A DNA stretch of 64,000 bases, taken from positions 1 through 64,000 of the forward strand of contig DATLOJ010000157.1 in NCBI GenBank assembly GCA_035536315.1. The letters run 5' to 3'. Made by a program: the position numbers and the translations under genes. This DNA comes from DATLOJ01 sp035536315 (lineage in GTDB: Bacteria > Actinomycetota > CADDZG01 > JAHWKV01). The stretch's first letter is position 1. The number at the start of each line of letters is the position of its first letter. Positions 8,682-16,060 of this stretch are shown one piece after another. Below the pieces are notes generated by a model that saw only the letters and a program-made list of their open reading frames with translations, did not search any database and was not told the DNA's origin.

Positions 8682-9775
8682 TGAACCAGGGGTCCGTGCT
8701 AACCTCGATCTCAATGCGCCGTCTTGCCGTCCTGCTGTTTCTCGTGCTGTTTGCGGCGGGGTGCAACTCAGGGAAGTCGTCCGACAACCCCCGCGCGACC
8801 AAGACGACACCTCCGCCCGGCCCGGTTTACTGCCCGCTCACGGGGGCCGAGACCACCCGGGACTTCGATCTGGACCGGCCGGCTCTCGGAGTCAAGGTGG
8901 AGAACTCCACGGCATCGCGGCCTCAGGCCGGCCTCGAGGGAGCAGACATCGTGTACGAAGAGCTCGCGGAGGGTGGGATCACTCGCTTCCTGGCGATCTA
9001 CCACTGCAGCGATGCAGATCCCGTAGGGCCCATTCGCAGCGCCCGGCTGGTCGATCCGGACATCATGCTGGAGTACCAGCCCGCACTTCTCGCCTTCTCC
9101 GGCGCCAATGCGGAGGTCAAGAAGAAAGTCGCGGAAACTCGAGGCATCACCGGGCTGCGGCACGGCGATCACGGCGACGCGTTTTACCGTGACAAGGGCA
9201 GGAAGGCTCCAAGCAACCTTTTCAGCACGACGGAAGACCTGCGTGGCCTTGCCGACCTGCGAGGCAGGCCGCAGACCGGGCTGCAGTTTCAAAAGCCGGG
9301 TGCAACGCCCCCGGCCCCCAACCCCACGCAGTCGAAACCTGGTTCTCCTGCTCCGCCGCCGCCCGCCGATCCGGGGGCCGGGGCTACGGTGTCGTTCTCC
9401 TTCTCAGGGTCCTCCACCAGCAAGTACACATTCGATGCTGCGACCGGCTCCTACCTGCGATCCCACGGCGACACGCCGCATGTGAACGTAAAGGGTGACC
9501 AGCTCCGCGCAGTGAACGTCGTGATCCTCAAGGTCAAGGTGACTGCCGGCACTCTCAAAGACGCGGCGGGCAACACCTCGCCCGAGATCGCGGTTGTGGG
9601 CGAGGGAGAGGCGATAGTCGTCAGAGGGGGCGCTTCATACACCGGCACTTGGAAGAGGCCCGACCTTCAGTCGAAAACGACGATAACGGACGCTTCGGGC
9701 GCCCCAATCCTCATGCTGCCGGGGAGCACCTGGATACATCTGCTTCCTCAGGAGAGGCCCGTCACGCTGGGCTGA
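8681..9775 (+). CDS. DUF3048 (YerB-like) lipoprotein
   Basis: Predicted lipoprotein (364 aa). The signal sequence ends in the lipobox LFAAGC, so the mature protein would be anchored to the outer face of the membrane. The mature part has the DUF3048 features ARPxxGL-like ASRPQAGLEGADIVYE and GPIRSAR, then a Pro/Ala-rich linker around residues 205-230 and a second beta-rich domain. Function is unknown for the family. ATG 8681 overlaps the htpX stop by one base; ATG 8714 would give a more typical signal peptide (MRRLAVLLF) and may be the real start. It ends 16 bases from the convergent sugar-dehydrogenase-like gene. Confidence 0.85.
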   Translation: MNQGSVLTSISMRRLAVLLFLVLFAAGCNSGKSSDNPRATKTTPPPGPVYCPLTGAETTRDFDLDRPALGVKVENSTASRPQAGLEGADIVYEELAEGGITRFLAIYHCSDADPVGPIRSARLVDPDIMLEYQPALLAFSGANAEVKKKVAETRGITGLRHGDHGDAFYRDKGRKAPSNLFSTTEDLRGLADLRGRPQTGLQFQKPGATPPAPNPTQSKPGSPAPPPPADPGAGATVSFSFSGSSTSKYTFDAATGSYLRSHGDTPHVNVKGDQLRAVNVVILKVKVTAGTLKDAAGNTSPEIAVVGEGEAIVVRGGASYTGTWKRPDLQSKTTITDASGAPILMLPGSTWIHLLPQERPVTLG

Positions 9776-9791
9776 AGCGACCGGCTTTAGG

Positions 9792-10907
9792 TCACTGGTA
9801 AACAGGGTTGAGCTTGAAGATCGAGGAGCCACTGGCGAGGTAAACGATCCCATCTGGGTCGACTGCCACGTCAAGGTTGCATCCCGCTTCCGTCAAAGGC
9901 TCATCCACTCCGAGAGTGCCGTCGTCGGAAATCGGCAGTGTGTGCAGAACGCCATCATCGAACGAGCAAAACAAAAGCCGGTTGTTCAGGCCTTCGAGCG
10001 GGGAGTTCCTGACGACGGCGATTCCGCTCATTCCGTGAGAGTCGTTGCCCGAATCCCAAATGGGATCTATGAACTTTCCCCCGCTCGGGCCGAAAGAGTC
10101 GGGATGTCCGTAGTTGCCACCCGCCGTGATCAAGTTCACCTCGTCGAAGGTAGCGGGTCCGTTTTCGACCGCGAACAGCTTCCCCGTGAGCTCGTCGAAG
10201 GCAAGCCCAAAAGGGTTTCGAAAGCCGACTGCGTACGCGGAGGATCCTGGGAACGGGTTGTCCGGCGGAACCTGTCCGTCTGGAGACAACCGAAGAATCT
10301 TGCCCACCGGTGATGAGGGGTCCTGCGCGAGCTCCGGCCGTTGGGTGTCGCCGACTCCGACGTAGAGCATCCCGTCCGGCCCAAAGGCCATGCGGCCGGC
10401 AACGTGTTTGTCCTGAGACCCGGGAATCGCGTCGAAGACTGTGGTCTGGCCTTCTGCTTTGCCGCCCGACTCCACCAAAGAGACAATCCTGTTGGATTCC
10501 GCCCCTCCGTCCGGTTTTCGTACCGTGTAGTAGACGAACAGGCGGTGGTTCTGGGCGAACTGCGGATCGAGCGCCAGGCCGACGACTCCAAACTCGCCGG
10601 TCGTTGATGCGTCGAACTCTGCGACAGGTTCTGCCAGAAGAACCCCATCTGCGCCAATAACTCTTACAGCGCCGGCTTTCGCCTCGGCGAAGAAGATCCG
10701 TCCGTCCGGTGCGAACTGCAACGCGAGAGGAAGGTTCAGCCCCTTTGCGATCTCCTGGACTTCGAATCGCGCTGTTGAAGCCAGTGCGCTTACGGAAGGC
10801 GACGCTGCGAGCGGGCTTGGACGATTTTCAGTGTTCTGTTGTTGCTGTGTGCAAGCGCATAGCGCCACCGCAATAAGAAGAAGGGTGCGTGCGCGGGAAC
10901 GATTCAT
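9792..10907 (-). CDS. PQQ-dependent sugar dehydrogenase-like beta-propeller lipoprotein
   Basis: Six-bladed propeller of the soluble glucose / aldose sugar dehydrogenase family (371 aa). Motifs include LPLALQFAPDG and GRIFFAE in the first blade, the HVAGRMAFGPDG stretch with the family histidine, a GVGD motif, and GFRNPFGLAFD. A short signal segment ends in LCAC, an imperfect lipobox, suggesting a surface lipoprotein. Substrate and PQQ dependence are inferred from the family only. It is one of three minus-strand genes in the window and appears monocistronic, divergent from pdxS. Confidence 0.85.
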   Translation of the reverse strand: MNRSRARTLLLIAVALCACTQQQQNTENRPSPLAASPSVSALASTARFEVQEIAKGLNLPLALQFAPDGRIFFAEAKAGAVRVIGADGVLLAEPVAEFDASTTGEFGVVGLALDPQFAQNHRLFVYYTVRKPDGGAESNRIVSLVESGGKAEGQTTVFDAIPGSQDKHVAGRMAFGPDGMLYVGVGDTQRPELAQDPSSPVGKILRLSPDGQVPPDNPFPGSSAYAVGFRNPFGLAFDELTGKLFAVENGPATFDEVNLITAGGNYGHPDSFGPSGGKFIDPIWDSGNDSHGMSGIAVVRNSPLEGLNNRLLFCSFDDGVLHTLPISDDGTLGVDEPLTEAGCNLDVAVDPDGIVYLASGSSIFKLNPVYQ

Positions 10908-11038
10908 GGCCGGCGGATCATGCTCGATTGTGAGTTCGACGGCAACGGCTCCAATAGTTGTTTTGTCTCAGGGCGCCCGTGTTCAGGCCAAGTACAATCG
11001 AAATGTCTTTTCACCAAATTCAATCCAAGGGGAATGCT
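10908..11038. promoter_or_regulatory. Divergent intergenic region, likely pdxS promoter
   Basis: This 131-base gap separates the minus-strand sugar-dehydrogenase-like gene from pdxS. A TACAAT (10993-10998) resembles a -10 box, but no good -35 lies 16-18 bases before it. AAGGGGA (11027-11033) is the pdxS ribosome-binding site. No riboswitch-like structure was recognised. Confidence 0.3.
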
Positions 11039-11923
11039 ATGGCTGAAACAGGAACTGCTCGAGTAAAGCGCGGGCTTGCCGAAATGCTAAAGGGCGGCGT
11101 CATCATGGACGTCACCACCGCGGAAGAGGCGGTCATCGCGGAAGAGGCCGGGGCGGTTGCCGTAATGGCTCTGGAGCGTGTGCCTGCCGACATCCGAAGG
11201 GACGGCGGGGTCGCCCGAATGGCCGATCCGAAAAAGGTCGCGGAGATCATGGAGGCAGTGACCATCCCCGTCATGGCGAAGGCCCGCATCGGGCACTTCG
11301 CCGAAGCTCAGATATTGCAATCTCTGGGCGTCGACTACATCGATGAGTCGGAGGTTCTCACACCCGCAGATGAAAGCTTCCACATCGACAAATGGGGTTT
11401 TACGGTTCCATTTGTTTGTGGCGCAACCAACATGGGCGAGGCCCTTCGCCGAATTGGTGAGGGGGCTGCGATGATTCGCTCGAAGGGCGAGGCGGGCACC
11501 GGCAACATAGTGGAAGCGGTGAGGCACCTGCGCTCGATCATGGGAGAAGTAAGGCGCCTCCACGCCGTGCCTCCAGAAGAGCTGATGACTGCCGCCAAGC
11601 AGATCGGGGCTCCTATCGAACTTATTAGGGAAGTAGCAGAAAAGGGACGCCTGCCCGTTGTTTTGTTTTGTGCCGGAGGAATCGCGACACCCGCAGATGC
11701 TGCTCTGGTCATGCAGCTGGGGGCCCAGGGAGTCTTCGTCGGATCAGGGATCTTCAAGAGCGAAGATCCGGCCCCCCGAGCCAGGGCAATGGTCGAAGCC
11801 ACCACGTACTTCAACGACCCGGACGTGCTTGCCAAGATATCGAGCGGACTCGGCGAGCCCATGCGCGGGCTCGACCTTCGTGATATCCCCGCCGAGGAAA
11901 GATTGGCGTCGCGCGGATGGTGA
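11039..11923 (+). CDS. pdxS: Pyridoxal 5'-phosphate synthase lyase subunit PdxS
   Basis: PdxS (294 aa) makes PLP from ribose 5-phosphate, glyceraldehyde 3-phosphate and ammonia supplied by PdxT. It is a TIM barrel with the highly conserved [17 protein letters not shown] start, the active-site lysine in VMAKARIGH, and the second lysine region [12 protein letters not shown] 11039 is chosen because AAGGGGA lies five bases before it and homologues begin close to this residue; the frame is open further upstream without support. The end overlaps pdxT by seven bases. Confidence 0.97.
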   Translation: MAETGTARVKRGLAEMLKGGVIMDVTTAEEAVIAEEAGAVAVMALERVPADIRRDGGVARMADPKKVAEIMEAVTIPVMAKARIGHFAEAQILQSLGVDYIDESEVLTPADESFHIDKWGFTVPFVCGATNMGEALRRIGEGAAMIRSKGEAGTGNIVEAVRHLRSIMGEVRRLHAVPPEELMTAAKQIGAPIELIREVAEKGRLPVVLFCAGGIATPADAALVMQLGAQGVFVGSGIFKSEDPAPRARAMVEATTYFNDPDVLAKISSGLGEPMRGLDLRDIPAEERLASRGW

Positions 11924-12495
11924 ACAAGCTCATCGGCGTTCTTGCGCTGCAAGGGGATTTTGCCGAGCACGTCGGACTTCTGCGGTCATGCGGATACAGA
12001 TGCCAAGAAGTAAGAAACATTCACGACCTCGATGCTTCAGACGCCCTCGTCATTCCGGGCGGCGAGTCAACGGCAATCATCAAGCTGATTGACCGCTGGG
12101 CACTCAGGGAGCCACTCGTGAAAAGGATCGAATCGGGGATGCCGGTCTTTGGGACCTGCGCGGGGGCCATCATCCTGGCCCGCGCATCTTCGGATGGAGA
12201 GGCCCCCCTGGGTGTGCTCGACATATCGGTGACGCGCAACGCTTATGGGAGACAGACGGAATCGTTCGAGGCCGAGGTCGCTTCCCCGCATTTCGACGGC
12301 GCGCTGAAGGGTGCCTTCATCAGGGCGCCGGTCATAACGGATGTCCCTCCTCAGGTCGAGGTGCTGGCGGAGTACGGCGGTGATCCCGTCCTCGTCCGAA
12401 AGGACCACCTTCTTGCCTCCACGTTCCACCCAGAGATCGCCGGTGAGACGCGGGTGCACCGCTTCTTCCTCGAGGTCGTGTGTTCGTCGAACTGA
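11917..12495 (+). CDS. pdxT: Pyridoxal 5'-phosphate synthase glutaminase subunit PdxT
   Basis: Class I glutamine amidotransferase (192 aa) that supplies ammonia to PdxS. The catalytic triad is visible: C81 in GTCAGAI, H171 and E173 in FHPE. The oxyanion GGES motif is at residues 48-51. The start ATG 11917 lies inside the end of pdxS (seven-base overlap); GTG 11920 is possible. Confidence 0.96.
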   Translation: MVNKLIGVLALQGDFAEHVGLLRSCGYRCQEVRNIHDLDASDALVIPGGESTAIIKLIDRWALREPLVKRIESGMPVFGTCAGAIILARASSDGEAPLGVLDISVTRNAYGRQTESFEAEVASPHFDGALKGAFIRAPVITDVPPQVEVLAEYGGDPVLVRKDHLLASTFHPEIAGETRVHRFFLEVVCSSN

Positions 12496-12502
12496 CGTCC
12501 TG

Positions 12503-13252
12503 ATGTCCGGCCATTCGAAGTGGGCGACCACAAAACACAAGAAAGCCCTGGTCGATTCTCGGCGGGGTAAGCAGTTTGCAAAGGCTCTTCGAATGATCGA
12601 AGTCGCCGCCAGGGAGGGCGGGGGGAACCCAGCGTCCAACCCAACTCTGGGCGACGCAATCTCCCGCGCAAGGGATGTGAGCGTTCCGAACGACACCATC
12701 GAAAGAGCCGTCAAGAGAGGTACCGGCGAGCTCGAAGGGGTGAAGTACGAAACCCTTACTTACGAGGGGTACGCCACGGGAGGCGTGGCGGTCATGGCCC
12801 TGGTGATGACCGACAACAGAAACCGGGCAGCCGCCGAAGTTCGGAAGATATTTACCAAGAACGGCGGCTCTCTCGGCGACCCCGGCTCGGTCGCGTGGGT
12901 GTTCCACAAGAAGGGAGTCGTTCTGGTTCCCGCCGAAGCGGCATCGGAAGACGACCTGCTTGCAATAGCAACCGAAGGCGGCGCAGAGGATCTGAACAGG
13001 GAGGGCGATTCCTGGGAGATCACATCTTCCCCGGAGACGCTGGCGAAGCTTAGATCCGCGATAGAGGCAGCAGGACTTCCCATCGAGAATTCACAGCTCA
13101 CTATGCAGCCCTCGACGACGGTCGCGGTTCCGGCGGAAGATGCCGCGAAGGTGCTCCGGCTCCTCGAGGAGCTCGAGGATTCAGACGACGTCCAAGAGGT
13201 CTACTCGAACTTCGACATTCCCGACGAGGTCCTTGCCGGCCTGACCTCCTGA
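12503..13252 (+). CDS. yebC: YebC/PmpR family protein (transcription/translation regulator)
   Basis: YebC family (249 aa), with the invariant N-terminus SGHSKWATTKHKK and the three-domain length typical of the family. Members act as DNA-binding regulators (PmpR) or as factors relieving ribosome stalling (YebC2); the sequence alone does not decide between them. The start ATG 12503 follows pdxT by seven bases; the open frame further 5' is only the shadow of pdxT. It lies between pdxT and ruvC, as in mycobacteria. Confidence 0.93.
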   Translation: MSGHSKWATTKHKKALVDSRRGKQFAKALRMIEVAAREGGGNPASNPTLGDAISRARDVSVPNDTIERAVKRGTGELEGVKYETLTYEGYATGGVAVMALVMTDNRNRAAAEVRKIFTKNGGSLGDPGSVAWVFHKKGVVLVPAEAASEDDLLAIATEGGAEDLNREGDSWEITSSPETLAKLRSAIEAAGLPIENSQLTMQPSTTVAVPAEDAAKVLRLLEELEDSDDVQEVYSNFDIPDEVLAGLTS

Positions 13253-13254
13253 AC

Positions 13255-13272
13255 CCCGCCCCCCCCGGCGGG
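13255..13272 (+). terminator. GC hairpin after yebC (terminator-like, no T-run)
   Basis: CCCGCC (13255-13260) and GGCGGG (13267-13272) form a perfect six-base stem with a six-C loop just after the yebC stop. No T-run follows, so this is at best a weak or factor-assisted terminator. Confidence 0.35.
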
Positions 13273-13283
13273 AGTGTCAAATC

Positions 13284-13313
13284 CCTCAATGCGTCACCGC
13301 CGCTGGCTATCAT
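13284..13313 (+). promoter_or_regulatory. Possible ruvCAB promoter
   Basis: TATCAT (13308-13313) matches the -10 consensus at five of six positions and sits about 35 bases before the ruvC start. The -35 region (around 13285-13290, CTCAAT) is poor. Position after a hairpin and before an operon start supports the call. Confidence 0.35.
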
Positions 13314-13348
13314 CGACAAACACTTGTTCGATTTGCAGGAGGGAACGC

Positions 13349-13846
13349 GTGGGAACCACGGTTATAGGGATTGACCCGGGTCTAACCCGCATGGGTTTTG
13401 CCGTCGTCAGGCAGGACGGCTCATCCCTGCGCTCGATTGACTGCGGAGCGATCACCACGGCAGCCGAGCTCCCACTGGAGTCGAGACTCGACCGGCTCTT
13501 CACCTGCCTTACCGTGCTCATGACTGAGCACGCCCCTCATGCAATCGCGGTCGAGCGGGTCTTTCTCAACAAGAATGCTCTAAGCGCCATCGGCTCCATA
13601 CAGGCCAGCGGAATTGCGCTTCTTGCGGCCGCGCGATGCGGTGCTCCGGTGACCGTGTACAGCCCCGCTCAGGTCAAGCAAGCAGTCGTGGGAACCGGGT
13701 CGGCGTCAAAGGATCAGGTGAGGTACATGGTCGAACGGATCGCTCCGGGGGCAAAACCTGCTTCGCCAGATGCCGCCGATGCCATCGCTATTGCAATAAC
13801 CCACCTTGCACTTAGGCGGCACATGGCTCTGGAGGAAGTCAGATGA
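13349..13846 (+). CDS. ruvC: Holliday junction resolvase RuvC
   Basis: Endonuclease (165 aa) that cuts Holliday junctions together with RuvAB. The acidic catalytic residues are visible: D9 in GIDPG, E69 in VER, D141 and D144 in PDAADA. GTG 13349 is preceded by AGGAGGGAA (13337-13345), an excellent Shine-Dalgarno, which rules out longer forms of the frame. Coupled to ruvA through an ATGA overlap. Confidence 0.96.
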   Translation: MGTTVIGIDPGLTRMGFAVVRQDGSSLRSIDCGAITTAAELPLESRLDRLFTCLTVLMTEHAPHAIAVERVFLNKNALSAIGSIQASGIALLAAARCGAPVTVYSPAQVKQAVVGTGSASKDQVRYMVERIAPGAKPASPDAADAIAIAITHLALRRHMALEEVR

Positions 13847-14409
13847 TCACCTCTCTTTCCGGAACCATCATGTCGGTCGGAACAACGGGGGCCGAGGTGG
13901 ATGTGAACGGCGTCGGCTATTGGGTGTATTTGCCCGGCAACTTCCTTGCGTCGGTCACTGTCGGCCAGACCGTGCGGATGCCGGTGCATCTGGTTGTGCG
14001 CGAAGACTCCATGACCCTCTACGGTTTTGCGGACTCTTCGCAGCGCGAGACCTTCAGAGCCTTGATAGGCACGAATGGGGTCGGACCAAAGCTCGCCCTA
14101 TCCATACTCTCCGTTCTTTCCCCCGAGTCGTTGAGGAGAGCCGTGACGACCGGCGACCATGCCCAGCTGACATCAGTGCCCGGGATCGGAAAGCGCGTTG
14201 CAGAGCGAATTGTCGTGGAGCTCAAAGAAAAGCTGGGCCCGTCGATAGAGCTCGCATCCTCTTCGAGCGCGGTGGGGGAGGCCCGTGAAGCACTGCTCGG
14301 CCTCGGATACACCCCCGCCGAAGTCAGAGACGCGCTCGCGGCCTGCGAGGAGACGGAAGCTGTCGAGAACATCGTGAAGTCCGCCTTGAAGGAGCTTGCC
14401 AAAGTATGA
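13843..14409 (+). CDS. ruvA: Holliday junction branch-migration protein RuvA
   Basis: DNA-binding subunit (188 aa) that holds the four-way junction for RuvB. The N-terminal OB fold, two helix-hairpin-helix motifs ([11 protein letters not shown] and [12 protein letters not shown]) and a C-terminal UBA-like domain that contacts RuvB are all recognisable. ATG 13843 overlaps the ruvC stop; its own stop overlaps ruvB (ATGA). Confidence 0.96.
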   Translation: MITSLSGTIMSVGTTGAEVDVNGVGYWVYLPGNFLASVTVGQTVRMPVHLVVREDSMTLYGFADSSQRETFRALIGTNGVGPKLALSILSVLSPESLRRAVTTGDHAQLTSVPGIGKRVAERIVVELKEKLGPSIELASSSSAVGEAREALLGLGYTPAEVRDALAACEETEAVENIVKSALKELAKV

Positions 14410-15416
14410 GAGAGGAAAGGGTTTTGGCCCCCCTGCCCGAAAGCGAAGACATCGAAGCGGAGTCCAGTCTTCGGCCGAAGCGGCTCGATGAATTCGTTGG
14501 GCAGAGCTCGACCAAAGAGCATCTTTCGATCATTCTCGACGCGGCGCGGGCTCGTGGAGAGTCTGCGGACCACCTGCTTCTCGCCGGCAGCCCCGGACTT
14601 GGGAAAACGACCCTTGCCCACATTGTGGCCAACGAGCTCGGCGCGGCCCTGAAGATCACTTCCGGCCCCGCGCTGGAGCGGGCCGGAGACCTCGCGGCGA
14701 TTCTCACCAACTTGGAGCCCAATGAAGTGCTGTTTATCGACGAGATTCACAGGCTCTCGAGGCCGGTGGAAGAGGTGCTCTATCCCGCTATGGAAGATTT
14801 CAGGCTGGACCTTGTGATTGGGAAGGGACCCGCGGCCCGGTCCATAAGGCTGGAGCTTCCCGATTTCACATTGATCGGAGCCACGACTCGAACCGGCCTG
14901 CTTACGTCACCGCTGCGCGACAGATTTGGGTTCGTAGGACGGCTCGACTTCTATGAACCGGAGGAGCTCGTCGCGATTGTTATTCGGTCCGCGTCTATTC
15001 TCGGGATAGTCCTCGAGGAGCCCGCTGCAAGAGAAATCGCCTTGAGATCGCGTGGGACTCCCCGAGTTGCAAACCGCTTGCTCAGACGGGTGAGGGACTT
15101 TTCAGAGGTTCGAGCGAAGGGAAAGATCACTCTTGATGTTGCATCGGATGCCTTGACGCTGTTTGAGGTGGACATGGCCGGACTGGACAAGGTCGACAAC
15201 GCAATCCTTACGACCCTTGTCAGGAAATTCCGGGGAAAGCCGGTAGGTCTTGGCACATTGGCAGCGTCTGTGGGAGAGGAGCCGGATACGGTGGAAGATG
15301 TCTACGAGCCTTACCTGCTTAGAAAAGGACTCATAGCCAGGACGCCTCGCGGGCGAGTAGCCACAGCGGCGGCCTTCGAGCACCTTGGCCTGGTGGACGT
15401 GGAGCGGCTGCTTTGA
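14406..15416 (+). CDS. ruvB: Holliday junction branch-migration helicase RuvB
   Basis: AAA+ motor (336 aa) for branch migration. Walker [10 protein letters not shown] (61-69), Walker [10 protein letters not shown] (109-117), sensor 1 GATTRTG and the C-terminal winged-helix domain are present. Third gene of ruvCAB, coupled to ruvA by ATGA and to the following DUF2905 gene by TTGA. Confidence 0.97.
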   Translation: MREERVLAPLPESEDIEAESSLRPKRLDEFVGQSSTKEHLSIILDAARARGESADHLLLAGSPGLGKTTLAHIVANELGAALKITSGPALERAGDLAAILTNLEPNEVLFIDEIHRLSRPVEEVLYPAMEDFRLDLVIGKGPAARSIRLELPDFTLIGATTRTGLLTSPLRDRFGFVGRLDFYEPEELVAIVIRSASILGIVLEEPAAREIALRSRGTPRVANRLLRRVRDFSEVRAKGKITLDVASDALTLFEVDMAGLDKVDNAILTTLVRKFRGKPVGLGTLAASVGEEPDTVEDVYEPYLLRKGLIARTPRGRVATAAAFEHLGLVDVERLL

Positions 15417-15631
15417 TCGGTTCTCTCGGCAGAGTGTTTGTTGCTCTTGGCCTGTGCCTCTTGATCGCCGGCGGTCTGATGATTCTGCTCGGTAAGAGCG
15501 GCCTCCAATCAATGCCCGGCGATCTTTCGTTCGGCCGTGGAAACTGGCGCGTTTTCGTCCCCATCGGCACTTCGATTGTCCTTTCGATAATTCTGACGCT
15601 CATTCTCTGGATGTTCAGCGCGCGCCGTTGA
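15413..15631 (+). CDS. DUF2905 small membrane protein
   Basis: Small protein (72 aa) with two hydrophobic segments separated by the motif [12 protein letters not shown], typical of DUF2905. Function unknown. TTG 15413 overlaps the ruvB stop (TTGA), so translation is probably coupled. Confidence 0.82.
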   Translation: MIGSLGRVFVALGLCLLIAGGLMILLGKSGLQSMPGDLSFGRGNWRVFVPIGTSIVLSIILTLILWMFSARR

Positions 15632-15721
15632 GGCCCACTTAGACGCTCGCCAAGCCCGCTCTCAAAAACGCTTAACCCAGGTTGTGGTTAGGCTTGGCCG
15701 CCCACCAATCAAGGAGACTCA

Positions 15722-16030
15722 ATGAACGCGACCAACCTCATAACACTGGCCGTCATGGTTGGTGTCTTTTATCTACTACTCATAAGACCCCAACAAAGGC
15801 GTCTGAAGCAGCACCAGTCACTGGTCTCTGGCCTGCAGGTCGGTGACGAGGTCGTTACCGTGGGAGGCCTCTACGGATTCATTCAACGCCAGGACGACTC
15901 GACAGTTTGGCTGGAGATTGCCGACGGGGTGGTTGCCCGATATTCGAAGCAGGCAATAAGCCGCACGATCACCGCAATCGAAGAGGATGAGCCCGAGGGG
16001 GAGGAACTACCCCCGGCTACAGAATCCTGA
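15722..16030 (+). CDS. yajC: Sec translocase accessory protein YajC
   Basis: Single-pass membrane protein (102 aa) that associates with SecDF-YidC. It has an N-terminal transmembrane helix followed by RPQQRRLKQHQ and VGDEVVTVGGLYG, the family hallmarks, then an acidic tail. ATG 15722 has AAGGAG six bases upstream. It lies 30 bases before secDF. Confidence 0.94.
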   Translation: MNATNLITLAVMVGVFYLLLIRPQQRRLKQHQSLVSGLQVGDEVVTVGGLYGFIQRQDDSTVWLEIADGVVARYSKQAISRTITAIEEDEPEGEELPPATES

Positions 16031-16060
16031 TTCAACTAGCGGCTATTAAGGTCTGAAATC

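Noticed and set aside
7785..8810. 341-codon minus-strand frame opposite htpX
   Set aside because: Shadow of htpX; the translation is Arg/His/Gln-rich without domains.
15660..15690. Terminator in the gap before yajC (TAACC...GGTTA)
   Set aside because: The stem is only five bases, imperfectly placed and without a T-run.
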